From Tubiluchus corallicola (Eukaryota > Priapulida > Priapulimorpha > Priapulimorphida > Tubiluchidae): DNA of 64,000 nucleotides. Shown piece after piece: positions 1 through 14,400 of this stretch (within the stretch, counting starts at the first letter, position 1; every line of letters begins with the position of its first letter). The stretch is taken from positions 247,541-311,540 of the forward strand of contig JAQGDQ010000269.1 in NCBI GenBank assembly GCA_030141605.1, in the 5' to 3' direction. Under the pieces are notes generated by a model. That model ran no database searches and was not told where the DNA came from. It worked only from the letters and a program-made list of their open reading frames with translations. The position numbers and the translations under genes were made by a program.

Positions 1-81
1 GAAAATCAGACGGAAAATGCAAGTTGCCATAGCAACGTTGTGTCGGTATTGGACGACCGTGTTCTTGTTTTTGATCCAAAG
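1..81 (+). CDS. KIF18A: Kinesin-8 exon 1 in window (5' side cut by window edge)
   Basis: Frame 1 encodes 27 residues ending in [11 protein letters not shown], the strand before the nucleotide pocket in KIF18A. The donor gtatga starts at 82, phase 0. No acceptor is visible upstream, so the true exon start is unknown. Confidence 0.85.
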
Positions 82-2402
82 GTATGAAGTTTCCAGATAA
101 TTTGATTTCTTCTACTGCTTTACAACTGATAGCAGCTGCAGAAAGTGATAAGCTTATGGTGGCACTGACAGTTGCCATGATAATACATGTATTGTAAATG
201 TTGCAAATTAATGTGTTAAACATTAAGACGTGCTAAATTTTACATACTTGTCTTTGGCTTTACTATGGAAATTTTTTAAATAGAAGTGCCAATTGAACTA
301 TTAGGAATACTAAATGTGATTTCTATAAATGTATGGTGGATTCATAGTCAAGTGGTCTTGTGCATGTGTTTTGCATGAATGGCTCACAGTCGTCTGTGTT
401 CCATCTAAATCATTCTGAGCGATTTCGTATGCCATACTAACTTTGGCTGTTTACCTAATATTGAAAGGATGCATACACATATAAATGTGACTATGACGCA
501 TTAGCCAATTTAGTAGCTATTTTAGAGTGATATCCTTGATGATGAGCCAGACTTCAATCTCATCACAAGCATCGCATTGAGTAGACCATACCATTGAATA
601 CTCACTTGTTTCTGGCTTGCAGTATGCTGAACTTCTGTATACATAAAAAGTCAAGAGAACATTATAAGTTCCCATAAATGCAATGCTACCCAAGAAAAGC
701 AGAGAGTATAATGGTACAGCGGAGATTGCGCATTTAACATATATCACACTGTATCTGCAATAATTAGTTAATAGTACTGTTTGTAGAATATTTTTATTGA
801 TACTATCAATCATGAATATAAAATAGCCTCAAAAACCGACTAAAAGGTTAATCAGTTATGAAGGCTAGACTGCAGGACTAATTTACAAGGAATGTTTGTA
901 CGTGGATGAAACGAAAACTTGTGGAAAGTCTCTTTAAGCTGGGATGAGTTCACGAGAGTAATGCTGTGTGTGCTGTCCCTCCTGGGTAATTTATTATTTT
1001 TTTATTTGGAGAACTATAAATAGTATTTGAATAGGTTTTATTTCGGTTTCAATTTTTGATAAAGTTTTGATGGTTTATGTGTACATTGTAGATGCGTTAA
1101 CGCACTGATTAATTGATCCACAGGTACATGAATAATAATGTATTTACAACTGAGATATTATTATACAGTAGTTAGAACTCTTTGGTTCTTATCTAAGGTG
1201 TATTATTAGTGTTTTGGATGAAACAGTTAACAACTTTACATGCATGTGCTACTTGAGAATTAAAACTATTTAAACATACTTCAAGTGAGGTGATTAATCA
1301 ACATTGTGAAATTGTCGTGACTTGACTTGATTTTTGCTTATCATTTTAAGGCAGAGCAATCTCCAGGTTTTTTCCAAGGCCGCAAATTGAGTGGCAATTT
1401 GGCTCAGCGACGAACAAAGGATCTGCATTTTGGATTTGATCATGTTTTTGGGGCGGAAGCTTGCAACCAAGTGGTGTACGAACAAAGTACAAAGTGTATT
1501 CTGGATGGCCTGCTTGATGGGTTCAACTGTTCCGGTACGAACATTTGATTTGCAATGTTGTAAACTGCTTTGCAAAATTGTAAATAAAAAGTCCCCTGAT
1601 TTTCAATTTTTTTTTGTGCAGCTCCAGCATTCTTGATTTACAGATAGATAAAGTACTCCGCTGATGCTTGGTCGTAATGTATCAAATGATGTTGAACATG
1701 TGGTTAACTTGCTAATTTAAAATCTAAATGCAAAGCTTATCTTGCTGATCGGCGATTGCATTACATTTACACAATTTTTCTCGTCTGATTATTCCATTTT
1801 ATGTTCTTCGACAAGGGCTAGTTTTTGTGTACTGTATCTATCACAATTTTTTACACCTGCTGTTATATATCTATATATATATATATGCTAAGATATGATT
1901 ATGGCCTATTTGAATCCTTGACTCACTACCTTATTGGAATACCAGGAACACTGTACTAAGCTAGTTTTTGCTTAGTTTTTGTGTAACTCTCTAATCTGTT
2001 GTTTAGGTCAAATATTAGTTCCTGCATTTGCACACTTTATTATGATGCTTTTTTATTACTATTGTTGCAATTTAGATTTTAGTTGTATGGCTCAGTGGAA
2101 GCAGCGTACCATCTTAGCTATCGAAGCTAAGATGGCACCGAGGCTGATCAGCAATATTTATTCATTTAAATTGGGAAAAGGGAAATTTTAAAATATGTCC
2201 CAAAAGATTTCCACGCAAAGTTATATTATTTAGCAGTATGGTTGCCTGTTTGAAAGTCCTATGTAACTAGAAAAGTCTTAATAATTCTTAATTTAATAAT
2301 TTCTTAATAATTTAAAATATTAAAGCTGGTAAAACCTCACCTGACTCACATTTCCAGTGTGCACCACTGATTCACCAATAACACACTATTCATCTTAGTC
2401 AG

Positions 2403-2433
<31 letters not shown>

Positions 2434-5400
2434 ATATATGTAATATATATATACATATAATATATATATAATACAATTAAAACTTTTCCTTAGTTAACAG
2501 AGAATGCACTACGAATGCTCTGTTTATTTTTCAAACTTTACACGCAATGTTATCTAAATGTATTGCAAATGATTTCCTGTGAAAATGGCTGTGCCAGCGG
2601 GCATCCCGGGAGTTCAAATTTTCAAGTTTTATACAACATTGCTGCTAACGCAAGTCCTATATGTAATAAGGCAGTATGTAAGTGATACAAAATTTCAAAA
2701 CAAATTTTCAACTTTATTTAGGAAAAGGTTTTTTGCTGTTGCAGTGTTTGCGTACGGTGCTACAGGAGCAGGGAAAACCCACACTATGCTAGGTAACTCC
2801 GAAAACCCCGGGGTGATTTTTCGCACCATGATCGATTTATATGAGCGTATTGAAGACCTGAAGGATGAAAAGACAATCAATGTTGCCATTTCTTACTTAG
2901 AGGTAAACTATTTACTTTAAGTTGTAAAATGTTGAAATGTTGAAAAACATTGTAAAATAAATGTGAAGCTTGTTTTAAATGTGACAACAGTCAAACTTAT
3001 TTGGAAAGTTTGAGTCTTTATTAAATGCACTGTTATAAGTGAGTTTTCAGTAACTGAAATTTTAAGATCATCTGAAAGAAAGAGTTAAAATTAACTAAAT
3101 CCACTTGCTGTGTGGTGTGGCGGGCATTTGGTTGCTATTCATTGTAATAGCAATTTGCTGTTTTTCAACAATTCACCTAGTTGCTCTTCTCTTTTGTATT
3201 CTCTCTTTTTTTATCTGCACTGGTTATTTATCTTTATCGTATTACCGAGTGTTAGTGCACATTCAATCATGATTAGGACACCTGTTTGCTAGATTTGTCA
3301 TTTATAAGTTTATTCTTGACAATGAGCTAGATTTTGGTCATGCCACAATCTTCTACATTAAGTATGCCTCTCTTGTTAAGTCCAGGTTTCTGGCTTGCCA
3401 AAAGTTAAACTGTATGAAAGGCTAAAGGTGGAAGAAAAATGTTATTTGTCTTGGTATTCTATTGAATGCTGTTGTTTGTATTTGCTGTTCATTCATATTA
3501 TTCACTATTCAATCATGCCTTAAGTTACTTTTCTTAATTTGCTTCATACAGTTTTAGATAACTAGATAAAGTGCAAAATCTTTAAAAGCTTTTCATTATT
3601 TTCAGAAAATGAACCAATCTACCTGGCTAACGTCTTTAGTTATTTATCATTTTAGCTTTAATTACATGTTTTTAATAATTTTCAGAAAAGTAGCATTGTA
3701 TAAGCTACACTTATAGCACCTGTCAGTGCAATTTTTCAGTCTAGAACTTATCACTTGCAGGTGTACAACGAGACCATTCGTGATCTTCTCGTTGCTTCTG
3801 GTCCTCTAGCTATACGTGAGGATCCTCACAAGGGTGTAGTCGTCAGCGGGCTGTCCCTCCATCAGCCGAAGTCGGCTGAGGAATTGCTACACATGCTGGA
3901 GTATGGTAATAAGAACAGGACCCAACATCCGACTGACGCTAATGCCGAGTCGTCACGCTCACATGCTGTGTTCCAGGTATTTTTAATTGATGCAAAAACA
4001 CAATATTTACAAATTTTACCATTATTGTTCACAGGTATTCGGAAAGCCATCATTTTAATATTCTTCCTAATTTAATAAATTTGATTATTTTACATTAATT
4101 TTTAAATGTTTATAATTGACCTGCACAATTCACAGTGAAAGTACAGGTCACAAAAATTCGAATCGGATCGAATCAATGATCAGATTTGGATCGGTACCGA
4201 AGCTTCTGCTTACAAAGTACATAAAAGCTCGATAAGAGGAACTGTCTGTGGTGTGTTAGAATGTTATAACAATTAAGAAATAACATCTGTGTTATACTTT
4301 ATGTTGTAATTATGATTTTGTATAATGTTCTGTTAAGTCTGTTTTTTATAAGTTTCTTGACCCAATGTGTCTAGCTACTTCTGTAGGTGAATGTGAATTA
4401 AAACATGGTACACGATATTTTAAACGATAACATAATTGTGACAAAGTTTTTGGTTTCAGGTGTTTGTAAAGCAGAAAGACAGAACTGCGAGCCTCTCTGC
4501 TGACGTGAAAGTAGCTAAAATGTCGCTGATAGATCTCGCAGGTTCTGAAAGGGCCACTGCCACCAAAAACCAAGGAGCAAGATTTCGCGAGGGCGCGAAC
4601 ATAAACAAGTCGCTTTTGGCCCTTGGTAACTGCATCAACGCTCTTGCTGATGGTCGGGTAAGTTTAAATTTTAGATTTTGGTTTTTCTTGCAAGTGAATA
4701 GATGTGTGTAAATGTGAATTTTGAATAATTTAGATAAACTATTCTCTCTCCCTCTCTCTCTTTCTCTCTCTCTCGCTCTCTCCTTCCCTCACATTCGCAG
4801 CTAAACATTCAGCTTTGGTCTGTGAAATTTATCATTAAAAGCACCTGCATTAAGTAATATTTTTGCCATTCGTCATGCTGCTAAAAAATGTCCATTTAAA
4901 CAATACTTGGGCGTAGGTAAATTTTTACGTAAAAAGAATGTCTTGTAACAACCTTTCAGGCAACGGTGATCAAAGTGCAGGCATTCTTTGAGTCCAGAGA
5001 TTGATAAATTACAAATAGATATTGTTTGCTTCATTTTAGTAACATTCTAGGGGTGTTGCTATATCACTTAAATTTGATTATTTAAACTGGGCATAAAACT
5101 GATTGCTACTTGCAATATATTTATGTGCCATGCCATAAATTCTTATGATGCTTGCCTTTGTGTTACGTAACAGGGTATAATGTGACTTCAGTTGCAATTA
5201 GACCTGCAACGTGAAACTTGTTCGCCGCCACATTTGCTTTTTTTACTAGGCAAAGGAACATAGGTCTTTAAAGCTGCGATTGGTCATGATTTCTGTGTGT
5301 TTTCAGAGCAAGAGTCAGCACATACCATACAGGAACAGCAAGCTTACTCGACTGTTGAAGGATTCCTTGGGTGGCAACTGTCAAACCGTGATGATTGCTG

Positions 5401-8400
5401 CTGTCAGTCCATCCAGTTTGACTTACGATGATACTTATAATACACTCAAATATGCTGACCGAGCGAAACACATTAAAGCCACAGTAAGTTGTCTATTTAA
5501 GGCACCTTTTTTCCTGATTATCTTGTGTGCAGCCCAAAGCATTCCACGATTGTCTTGATTTGCAAAAAAGGCATAAAAACAAAAAATGAAAGGACTTGCA
5601 GCTGTTCAACAAGAACTTTCATTGGGGACCTGATCTACCATCTTTGCATCTCAATTTTTTTACATATAGAGATGAATTGGAATTAATTGGAAAGTAATAA
5701 TATAAAATATTTGAATGACACAAAGAGTTTGTGTTGCTGAATTAGTTCACTCTATGAAAACAATAAATGTTTATACAGCCCTAGATTGTTTTACGTGCTT
5801 CTTAATTTCCAAGTCCATCTTAGCTCCCAGCCGACATGAACCTTTTGAATTTTCATACTCGTGCTCAAATTTTCTTTATAAGTCAAATGCAATGTTTTGA
5901 ATGTTGAAATTCTCTTTGTAGCTGAAAGGGCATGGTATGAATATCGAAATTCTCTTTGTAGCTGAAATGCATTGTTATGATTGTTGACTTTCTCTCTCTA
6001 GTTGAAACACAATGTTACGAATGTTGAAATTCTCTTTGTAGCTGAAATGCAATGTTACGAATGTTGAAAATCTTTTTGTAGCTGGAATGCATTGTTATAA
6101 ATGTTGGCTTTCTCTTGGTAGCTGAAACGCAATGTTATGAATGTTGACTTCCACGTGAGCCAGTACGTTAAAATCGTGGAAGAGCTGAGGCAAGAAGTGA
6201 GCGAGCTGAAAGAGAAACTACGGAATTATGAGGAGAACGCAGTAGTTCATGCAGCGCCTGACACCAGACCTGCTGTTTTAGTCACCAGTAACACTGAAGA
6301 AATAGAAAGGTAAATCATTCCTTTTCCTGTAAAAATCTTGCTTATCTTGAAAAGTGCAGTCTTATGCTCCGTTAGGTGAAGTTAGTAAATCCAAGTTAAA
6401 TAAATGAAGTAATGTTAGCTAAACAGACAATTGCATGTCTTGTTGTCGAGGAACAGAATGGTATGGTATAGTTACAAATATAGTGGCTGTTTAGAAGTTG
6501 ACAACACAGCAAAAAAGTTTAAAAAGTTTTTGTTTCAAATAAGGTCACCCTTCATTGCTGGAAATGAGCACAGCAAGCAATATATTATAATTGAAAACAT
6601 GGATTTTTGATTATTGGTTTTATTTTGGACAGAGTGTATATATCTGTCAAACATTGTTTCTAAAGCAGCTAAAAAAATTGTTTCTGTCTTACCTCATGAG
6701 CTCAAAAGATATTGTCAGTAGGGAGTAAAAAGGCATTTTTGCAAAAAAAATTTAAAGCTTTGTGAATGTTTAAAGCTGAATCGTGAAATATTTAAAATCT
6801 GTCGAAATCAACGTTTGGTTATTTTCCACTGTTTAAATCTTTTCAAAGCACTTCATATTTTAGTTTTTTTTGTTTCACATTGCTAAATTATCGTATAATT
6901 ATCGATTATCATATAGTCTGTTTTTTGTATGGTATGAACGTGTGTTGTGATAATGATGGTATAAGCGGTAACGCTACTCGACCGCCAGTATGCTGATTTG
7001 GCAGAAAATACAGTACTTTTTAGCTTCCAATATGATAATCAACATGATACAATATGGTAACCCTGGTCGAGAGTTAGCCATAGAACTTGGCTCCGTCCTT
7101 GCCAAAACAACAATGTGATAATATTTATTGCATTTTACATTTAAAATTAAAAAATATGCTTTTATATGACTACGTCTAAGTATAAAAAGACGGTAAGTAC
7201 AAAAGAAAAAATCATAAAATTCTCGGCCGGGTGTGCAATAAAAAAATATTACCTGGGTCATTAAACAGAAACAGAAGTATTTTTATTGTCGGCTGAACCT
7301 GTGTTACTGCAAACTTAATTGTCACGAACCTCTGTTTACTGTACTGGCAGGTTGAGGGATTCGTTAAGCAAGGTTTTTGCTCAGCGAAAAAAGATACGGA
7401 AAGAAATTTTGGACAGTGAAGCCAGTGCACGCGACATACAAGTCAGAATGTATCGCCGACAAGAAAGTCTGTCTAAGTTCAGTTTAGTTACTCCAGAATC
7501 ACACGCACTTACGGAGGTGAGTATTAAATTAGATACTAAGCTGGCTGATCCAAATAGTTCTGATTATTAAAGTCAAACTAAACCCTGACTATAATATAAG
7601 TTTTTACAACTTAAAGTCCTACTCTCATTGCTTATTATAAACTTACAGTAAAACTTATTATTTTTTATTTTTTGTCACTTCATTGTTAGCGGCATTAAAT
7701 TTGAAAAACTGGCATTTTTCATTGTGCGAGATGAATGACATTATAAGTACAGTCACACTTGCTATGCTACGCATGTCAATCTCGCTCACTCATGCCAAAG
7801 GCTCGAAACATGGCGATCTTTGCACAAGGTTATGCTACTTAGCATTATGCTTACCTGCTTGAAAATTTATGTAACTAAAAAAGAAAATTCTTAGTTGTTT
7901 AAAATGCTCGCCCATCTGGTAAAATGCCACTCACCTTTACGATGGGCACCACTGACTTATCAAAAATGCATTCTTAATCTTATTGACAATATACTGTAAT
8001 TTACACTTTTGCTTAGTTAGTGGGGTATGACGCTATGAATGCTCTGATTATTTTATGCAACGTTATCTAATCTGTTTCAAATGAGGTGCCGCTAAAATGG
8101 CTGCATTTGTGGCCATCCCGGGAGTTTACAGGCTTTATATAGTGTTGCTGCTAATATATGGCTTATTACATGCTCTCTGCTTAATAAGGCAGTGATTTCA
8201 ACATGATTTTTTAGCTTTACGTAACTAAATGGTTTTCTTGTGTTTTGACTTTTAAGCAGTGGTTTTATCATAAGTTGTGCCGCATTGTAATGTTATTTAC
8301 CAATTTTTCAAGTGAACACTGGTCTCTGTGATTCTTACTAAAAATGAGCCTGCAGGCTTTTTCTTTACCCTTTGTAACTTGCCAAATTGAAACTCATTTA

Positions 8401-11400
8401 TACAGCTGTATGGACTATGCAATATTGTTGTAGGTGAAGAACAATGTTGCCACGTTTATGGAGCAAATGCGGTCACGTCGCGCTAGACTTACACAACTCA
8501 AAACGGCTGCGTTAAACAAGCAGGAGCAGAACAAAGAATGGTTAGAACAGGTAGAGGCGGAGATAATGAATACGGCAAGCAGAGATTTCCTTTCTACGTG
8601 CCTCCGTTGTCATCAATTGGAACAGGAGCTGTCCGAATCGAAACTACATAACCGATATCTGAAGAGGTTTATTCTCACACGCGAACGAGAATGGCAAAAT
8701 TCGAACAGGTAAACTAACCGTCTGTCACAAATTCATATAAACTAATCCTTTATACAAACTAGTTGTTTGTAATTAGCATAACCAAACCTTGTTTGAGTGC
8801 AGAATTTCACGTAACCACATTTTTCTTGTCTTCCGTTTGTCATTTCTTCACATTTCTTAATTAACTAGTATTTCTATTAGTCCATTGTGCAATTAACGTT
8901 AATTTTAGCACCATTTTTCTTGATAGTGTAAAAAGTCCATTGGTCACTTTCATACCTTTAATATGGCTATTATACACGTTTATAGTGGACGATGAAGCTG
9001 AATAGCTTATGTGTCTAAGACAATTGTACTATACAAAAAACTTCTTTAGGTTAGGGTTTGATTACTATGCAGCCATGCCATTTTCTCAACACCATAACTA
9101 AGGTATGATTGATAAAGCCGTACGTCTTTGATGATGTCCCAGAATGTCGAACAGAGCTTAAATGTTCAGACGCTTATTTCATAAATGCATAAATTACTTT
9201 ATTTAGTTGGCTTCACTCTTTCTGCAATATAGTGTAATTAGTATTAAGCACTCTACTTTGTTTCTAGTGCAACTGGTAACCAATAGGAATACTGGTAACA
9301 CCAGCCATTGCGGGGTTTCATGCATTTTTTTTGTTTTTTGCTAAGGTTGATGAACATGGTTTTAACGTTGTTGAGGAAACAGCATTTCATTTTGAAAGGC
9401 AACGACATCATGACCTCGGATTTGCAGGAAAGTTACAATGCAATTCAGTCCTCACTCGAAGGACCACATCAGGTAAGCAGGCAAACTACTACGTTTTCTT
9501 AACACTTAAAATTATTGCAAAATTAAAAATATAAAAACATGTGTAGAAAAAACCACATAAGCACAGTAAATAGAAAACGCAAGTGAAAAACAGATCAGAC
9601 TAAAATCATAGCACAGTCTTAGAACACGGTGAGACACGACAGAAACTAAACAGACACAACATTTACTAGAAAAGAGTCTTACCAAGATGTGTAACATAGT
9701 GGCGCCCTCACCCATGCCATTCCATTGGTAAACTGAAATTTTTTAAACACGCATTTTAGACAATTACAAATACAATAATATTTTTCACTGAGATGGTAAT
9801 ACAGCTATGTCAGTATGTCATCGTTGCCATTGTAAAAAAATTTTTGTAGTTTTTAATCTGATCACCTCTATTTATATATTCCACCAAATTCATGAATGAT
9901 GAAATTACATCTTTAATTAATCATAACTCGCAAGTTGCACACATTTTGTGCTATTGTAAGTCATCATAAACATTAAATATTAAAGGAAAATCGCAGCCAA
10001 TCTTCTAATGTAAGTCAAAACAGTCAACTCTATAAAATATTGAAAGGGGAACATACAATTTTTTCAAGAATGACTTACATGAAAGAATTATTACCACGCA
10101 AACGCAATTTCGCATTCGCGTGGCTAGTTCTTCACTGCTACATACATTTCGCCATTCGTTAGTTAGATGGACAATTGAACCCACATTTCGGAAATGCTTT
10201 GCACGAAAACTAAGTGCTGTACCTCTCAGTTCAGAAGTGTTCATTTGTGACAATGTGCACACGTTAGAGAGTTCATGCGTGAACACAGTGGTAAATTTGT
10301 TATCTTAAAACTTGCCGAGTTTTAGTACAACTCACTGAATCTCTCACAATAGTGCTGTACTTCAGTTTTCGCTTTTGCAAACATGTAGAACACGCTTATG
10401 GCATGTTTTTTCTGTTGAAAATCATGTTTGTTTGTGATGTCTTCGATAGTTGGCTCACTCGTCATTAACTAAATTTTTTATTTATTATTTAATTATCAGG
10501 AATATTTTTTCAGTATTTTTGGTATTAAAATGTATACTTTTTACCATACTTCAATCATCTTGTTTTCCTTTAAATGAAGATTTATTTGAAATGACCTTGT
10601 TTGCAGATTGCTTGGGCTGATCAAACCACATCCTCTGAGCAGAACGGGATGCTGGGAAATTTTGACATTAATAACATCATTGACATGCCAGTAATGAGTT
10701 GTGTGTCTCTTACACCTGTTGGTGAGTGCTAGATTGTATGTTGTTTAGTTTGTAAATGGGATGTGTAATATTTACGCCTGCCGCCGGGTGTTAGATTTTG
10801 CGCCGTTTGCTCGTTAGAATGTGTACCGCTTACATTTGTCAGTTTGTATTTGAATGTGTGCAACTTACGGTCGTCGGCAAGTGTTAGAATGTGTGTTGCT
10901 TGAACTTGTGAATAAGTGTTAGACTGTGTGCCACTTTTGCTGGTCGGTAAGCATTAGCATGTGTGTCGGTAAGTTAATTTTTACGAAAGTATTACGACTG
11001 TGTGATGCTTATGCCTATTGGTAAGTGTTTGATTGTGTGTCGCTTACACCTGCCGGTAAGTCTTAGACTGTGTGCTGCTTACGCTTGTCTGCAAGTGCTA
11101 AATTGTGTATGCTTATTGTCCATAAACGCCAGAGGTCGAACAAGTTAAACCGTCACGGATATAACTATATTACAGTCTGTTGACGGTACATCTTTGGCAC
11201 AAGGTGCTGAAACAGCTGCTATTCTAATTACGCTAAGTTAATTGTATTATCTACAAACAATACAAAATTTGAAACAATAAATGAATTCGATTTATGAAGC
11301 AAAATATGTAAAGTTTTTTAAACTAGTAGCAGCTTGAAGGATGCTGGATTCACAATCTAGGTTTTAGAATTCTTCATAGTTTCCTACTGTTTCGTTACTA

Positions 11401-14400
11401 CCGTGATCAACTTTTCGCTGCCTTGTTTTAACCAGTTTAATTTCTTAAAAACAGCATCGACAGAAAAAATGTGCGGTCAAACTTCGTTATAATGCCAGGT
11501 CTAGGATGCCACTAAATATGGCGCTATAGTGGGTTTGGCTATAAGACGAGGTTCATTAAATATTGCAGCCATTCTGCTATTTTGTTTCCCGGTAAATTTT
11601 AATATGTGATAAATAGTATAATATTTTTATACTTACAACAATACATGTTTTATATACTGAATATTTTTGTTGCGTTAACAATGTAGGTGTAGTTCTATGG
11701 TTTTATATTGTAAAACTTTGACGTAACACAACTTGAAATACTGGTTAATTAACCTACTGTTGATAAAAGAAATGTGTAGCCACGTGGCCCACGCACACTC
11801 TCAACATAACATTACTGGATAATTATAAGTAGCCGCCGCATAAAACTTGACCTCTAGTCAAACTGCTTTAACAGCCGTTAAATTCACACCTGTTCAGTAC
11901 TGAACCACAGCTACGCAACTCTTCATTATTGTGTGCTTCTTGCTCAAAACCTCAGCATTCACGTTCATACAGTCATTTGCAACAAGACCTAAATCTTAAT
12001 TTAAACATCATAATTATTTTTGTGTGCGGAGGTCATTGTTCTTTTTGTGACTGTTTTTCAGCAACAATTCATTGTATTTTATCTTGGCTGGCATTATAGC
12101 GAGGTAGATTTATTGTGTACAATAGACTTTTGGCACAGCAGATACATTGACGAATGGCGGTAGGCAAGGTTGGCCGTATTCCCTATATTTAATATATTAT
12201 GGGAATTGGGACAGGGTAAAAGTTGGCATTATGGCAAGGCTGGCGTTACGAGGGGGGGGGCAGTATAATGACGCTCGACTGCAATTGTTGAGTACTTTCA
12301 TTGTTTTTGTTCATTTACTTCTCTTGCATTATTGCCTTAGCCCAAAATTTCTGTTATTACAATTGTTGCACAATATTTCTGTCATGTTATTTCCCTTTTT
12401 TTTCCGAAGGACCACTTTAACCAACATTTATAAACTAATAGTTATTTCCGAAGGACCGCTCCGGAAATAATCATTAGTTTATAATTGTTGATAAAGTGTT
12501 ATCCACATTAAGAAAGAATTAATAACAATAAAAATGTACTGAGCGAAATTTGTTCAGGTACTCGTGCACTGTACCAGAGTAAGATTTTTACCTTTTTAGT
12601 TTCTTTTTTACACTTTGCACTATCAGTTCATCTTTTCCAAAATTGCCTGTTAAGATACTTATGCGACACGTATGTAGAGGTGATGGCTGCAAACTACCAT
12701 CTAGTTAAGAAAAAATTTTGTATGTGTTTATTAAATATTTGCCATTTGTCGACTTTAATCATAATTTCTGCTTTTTTATTTCATCTGGATAAAATCATAA
12801 AAAAACTAGCTGGTGTATTAAAGCATGTTAGTTAGGTTATTAAGTCATATTTAAATTTAATGTTTAAATATTTCAGTTTATAGCGTTGTAACTTGATTTG
12901 TGTTTTGATAGTAAAATCGTCCTTGAGGCAGTCGAATAGATTCTCACTGGTTGCAACTCCGCCACCGGTGGCAGCGTCATCACCTGTTGTTGTCATAGAG
13001 GAGGCACGTGGATCAGAACCTCGACAAGGGACTCCTCGTTTGGTTAATAAGCCGGGTTTTCCATTGGCTGCTTCTCCTTGTATGTGTAGCTTTTTTAATT
13101 CAGCTGTCTAGTTTGTGTTATTGTAATTTATTTGTGTGAATGTAAAGATAACCGTTAGTTCAAAATCGTTCAGCTACTTAATTATCTTGTGTCTTTGCAG
13201 TTTCCAAAACAGTGTGCAATTGTTTTTGATTGTCATTACACATATCTATATTGATATTGATATTACTATATTGTAAAAGATATACAGCTATAGTGTAAAA
13301 AAAGTTTTCTGTCGATTCATGTTTTCGTTCACATAATTTCAGTGCTAGAAAAATCACCGTTAATAGCACAAGGTTCAGCTGGACATACTCCACCTGTGGT
13401 ACATTCTTCGTCGCGTAAATCCAAGGTACGTACCGTACAGGCATATATTTATTTATATTTAAAAGTATGATAATAAGTTAAGTAACTTAGCTCTAGACTG
13501 GGTATAACAAAACCAACCATTAAACTTGTCATATATATTGCAATTCAATACTGCAAAAAGCATTTTCTGCCAGCTGTTAAATGATATTCATGTAAAAACA
13601 GTACATGCTAACTGACTTAGGCTATTTTAACCAGCCACAAACTTGCAGAAACCAATTTACCTTTTGTGACCCCTTTATTGAGAGTTATATTATGTTGCAC
13701 AAACAATTCAGAAGCCTATAATGTCTGTTTTGTTTTTGACTTGTACATTCATATGTTAATGTGTCTTTTTGTAGCTTTTCCTTGAAGATGAAAACATAAA
13801 AGTTCCAAAGCTGTCTTTGTTAGAAGATTATGAGGACAGTCCGATAAAAAAGTGGCAAACTGAGAATAGCATGCTAACAAATGTTCTTGAACCAGTGTCC
13901 ACAAAATCACAAAATGTCTCCACTAACCCCACTCTTGGCGCACCAGGTCGAGTTGCCACGCCTCTTCGTCAAACACCCAAACACCTATCAAAGCCTGCCA
14001 TTCGTGTTCCCGTAAATCCTAATTATCCCCGTCAAGTGGGCCGTTCTCCTGCACATGATGCGTCTGACCCTAATAGCACATTCACATTGGATAGCAGTGC
14101 CTCGACTGTGGTGCCACCTTCCTGGATGCCAGTTGCAACTCCTGAACCGTCTCAAGCTGATCTGTCATGCACTGCATCACCACCATGTATTGTGTCACTA
14201 AGTGCATCGCCAATGAGAATAAAACCAGATCAGCCAACTGATCACCCAATTGTCGCTTTGACAAATGTAGAACCAGCAACTGCAACTAATGTAGTAAAAG
14301 ATGATGCAGACTCTAAACCAAAAGATGTTGATCAGCAGATAGAACCTCCAGCAGAGAAAGAAGTTGTTGAGTCGGCTTCTGTAGGTGCTGTATCTATTGC

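Noticed and set aside
2579-2744. In-frame extension upstream of kinesin exon 3
   Set aside because: It lies in dispersed repeat R1, and the acceptor at 2744 with phase 1 from exon 2 fits kinesin exactly.
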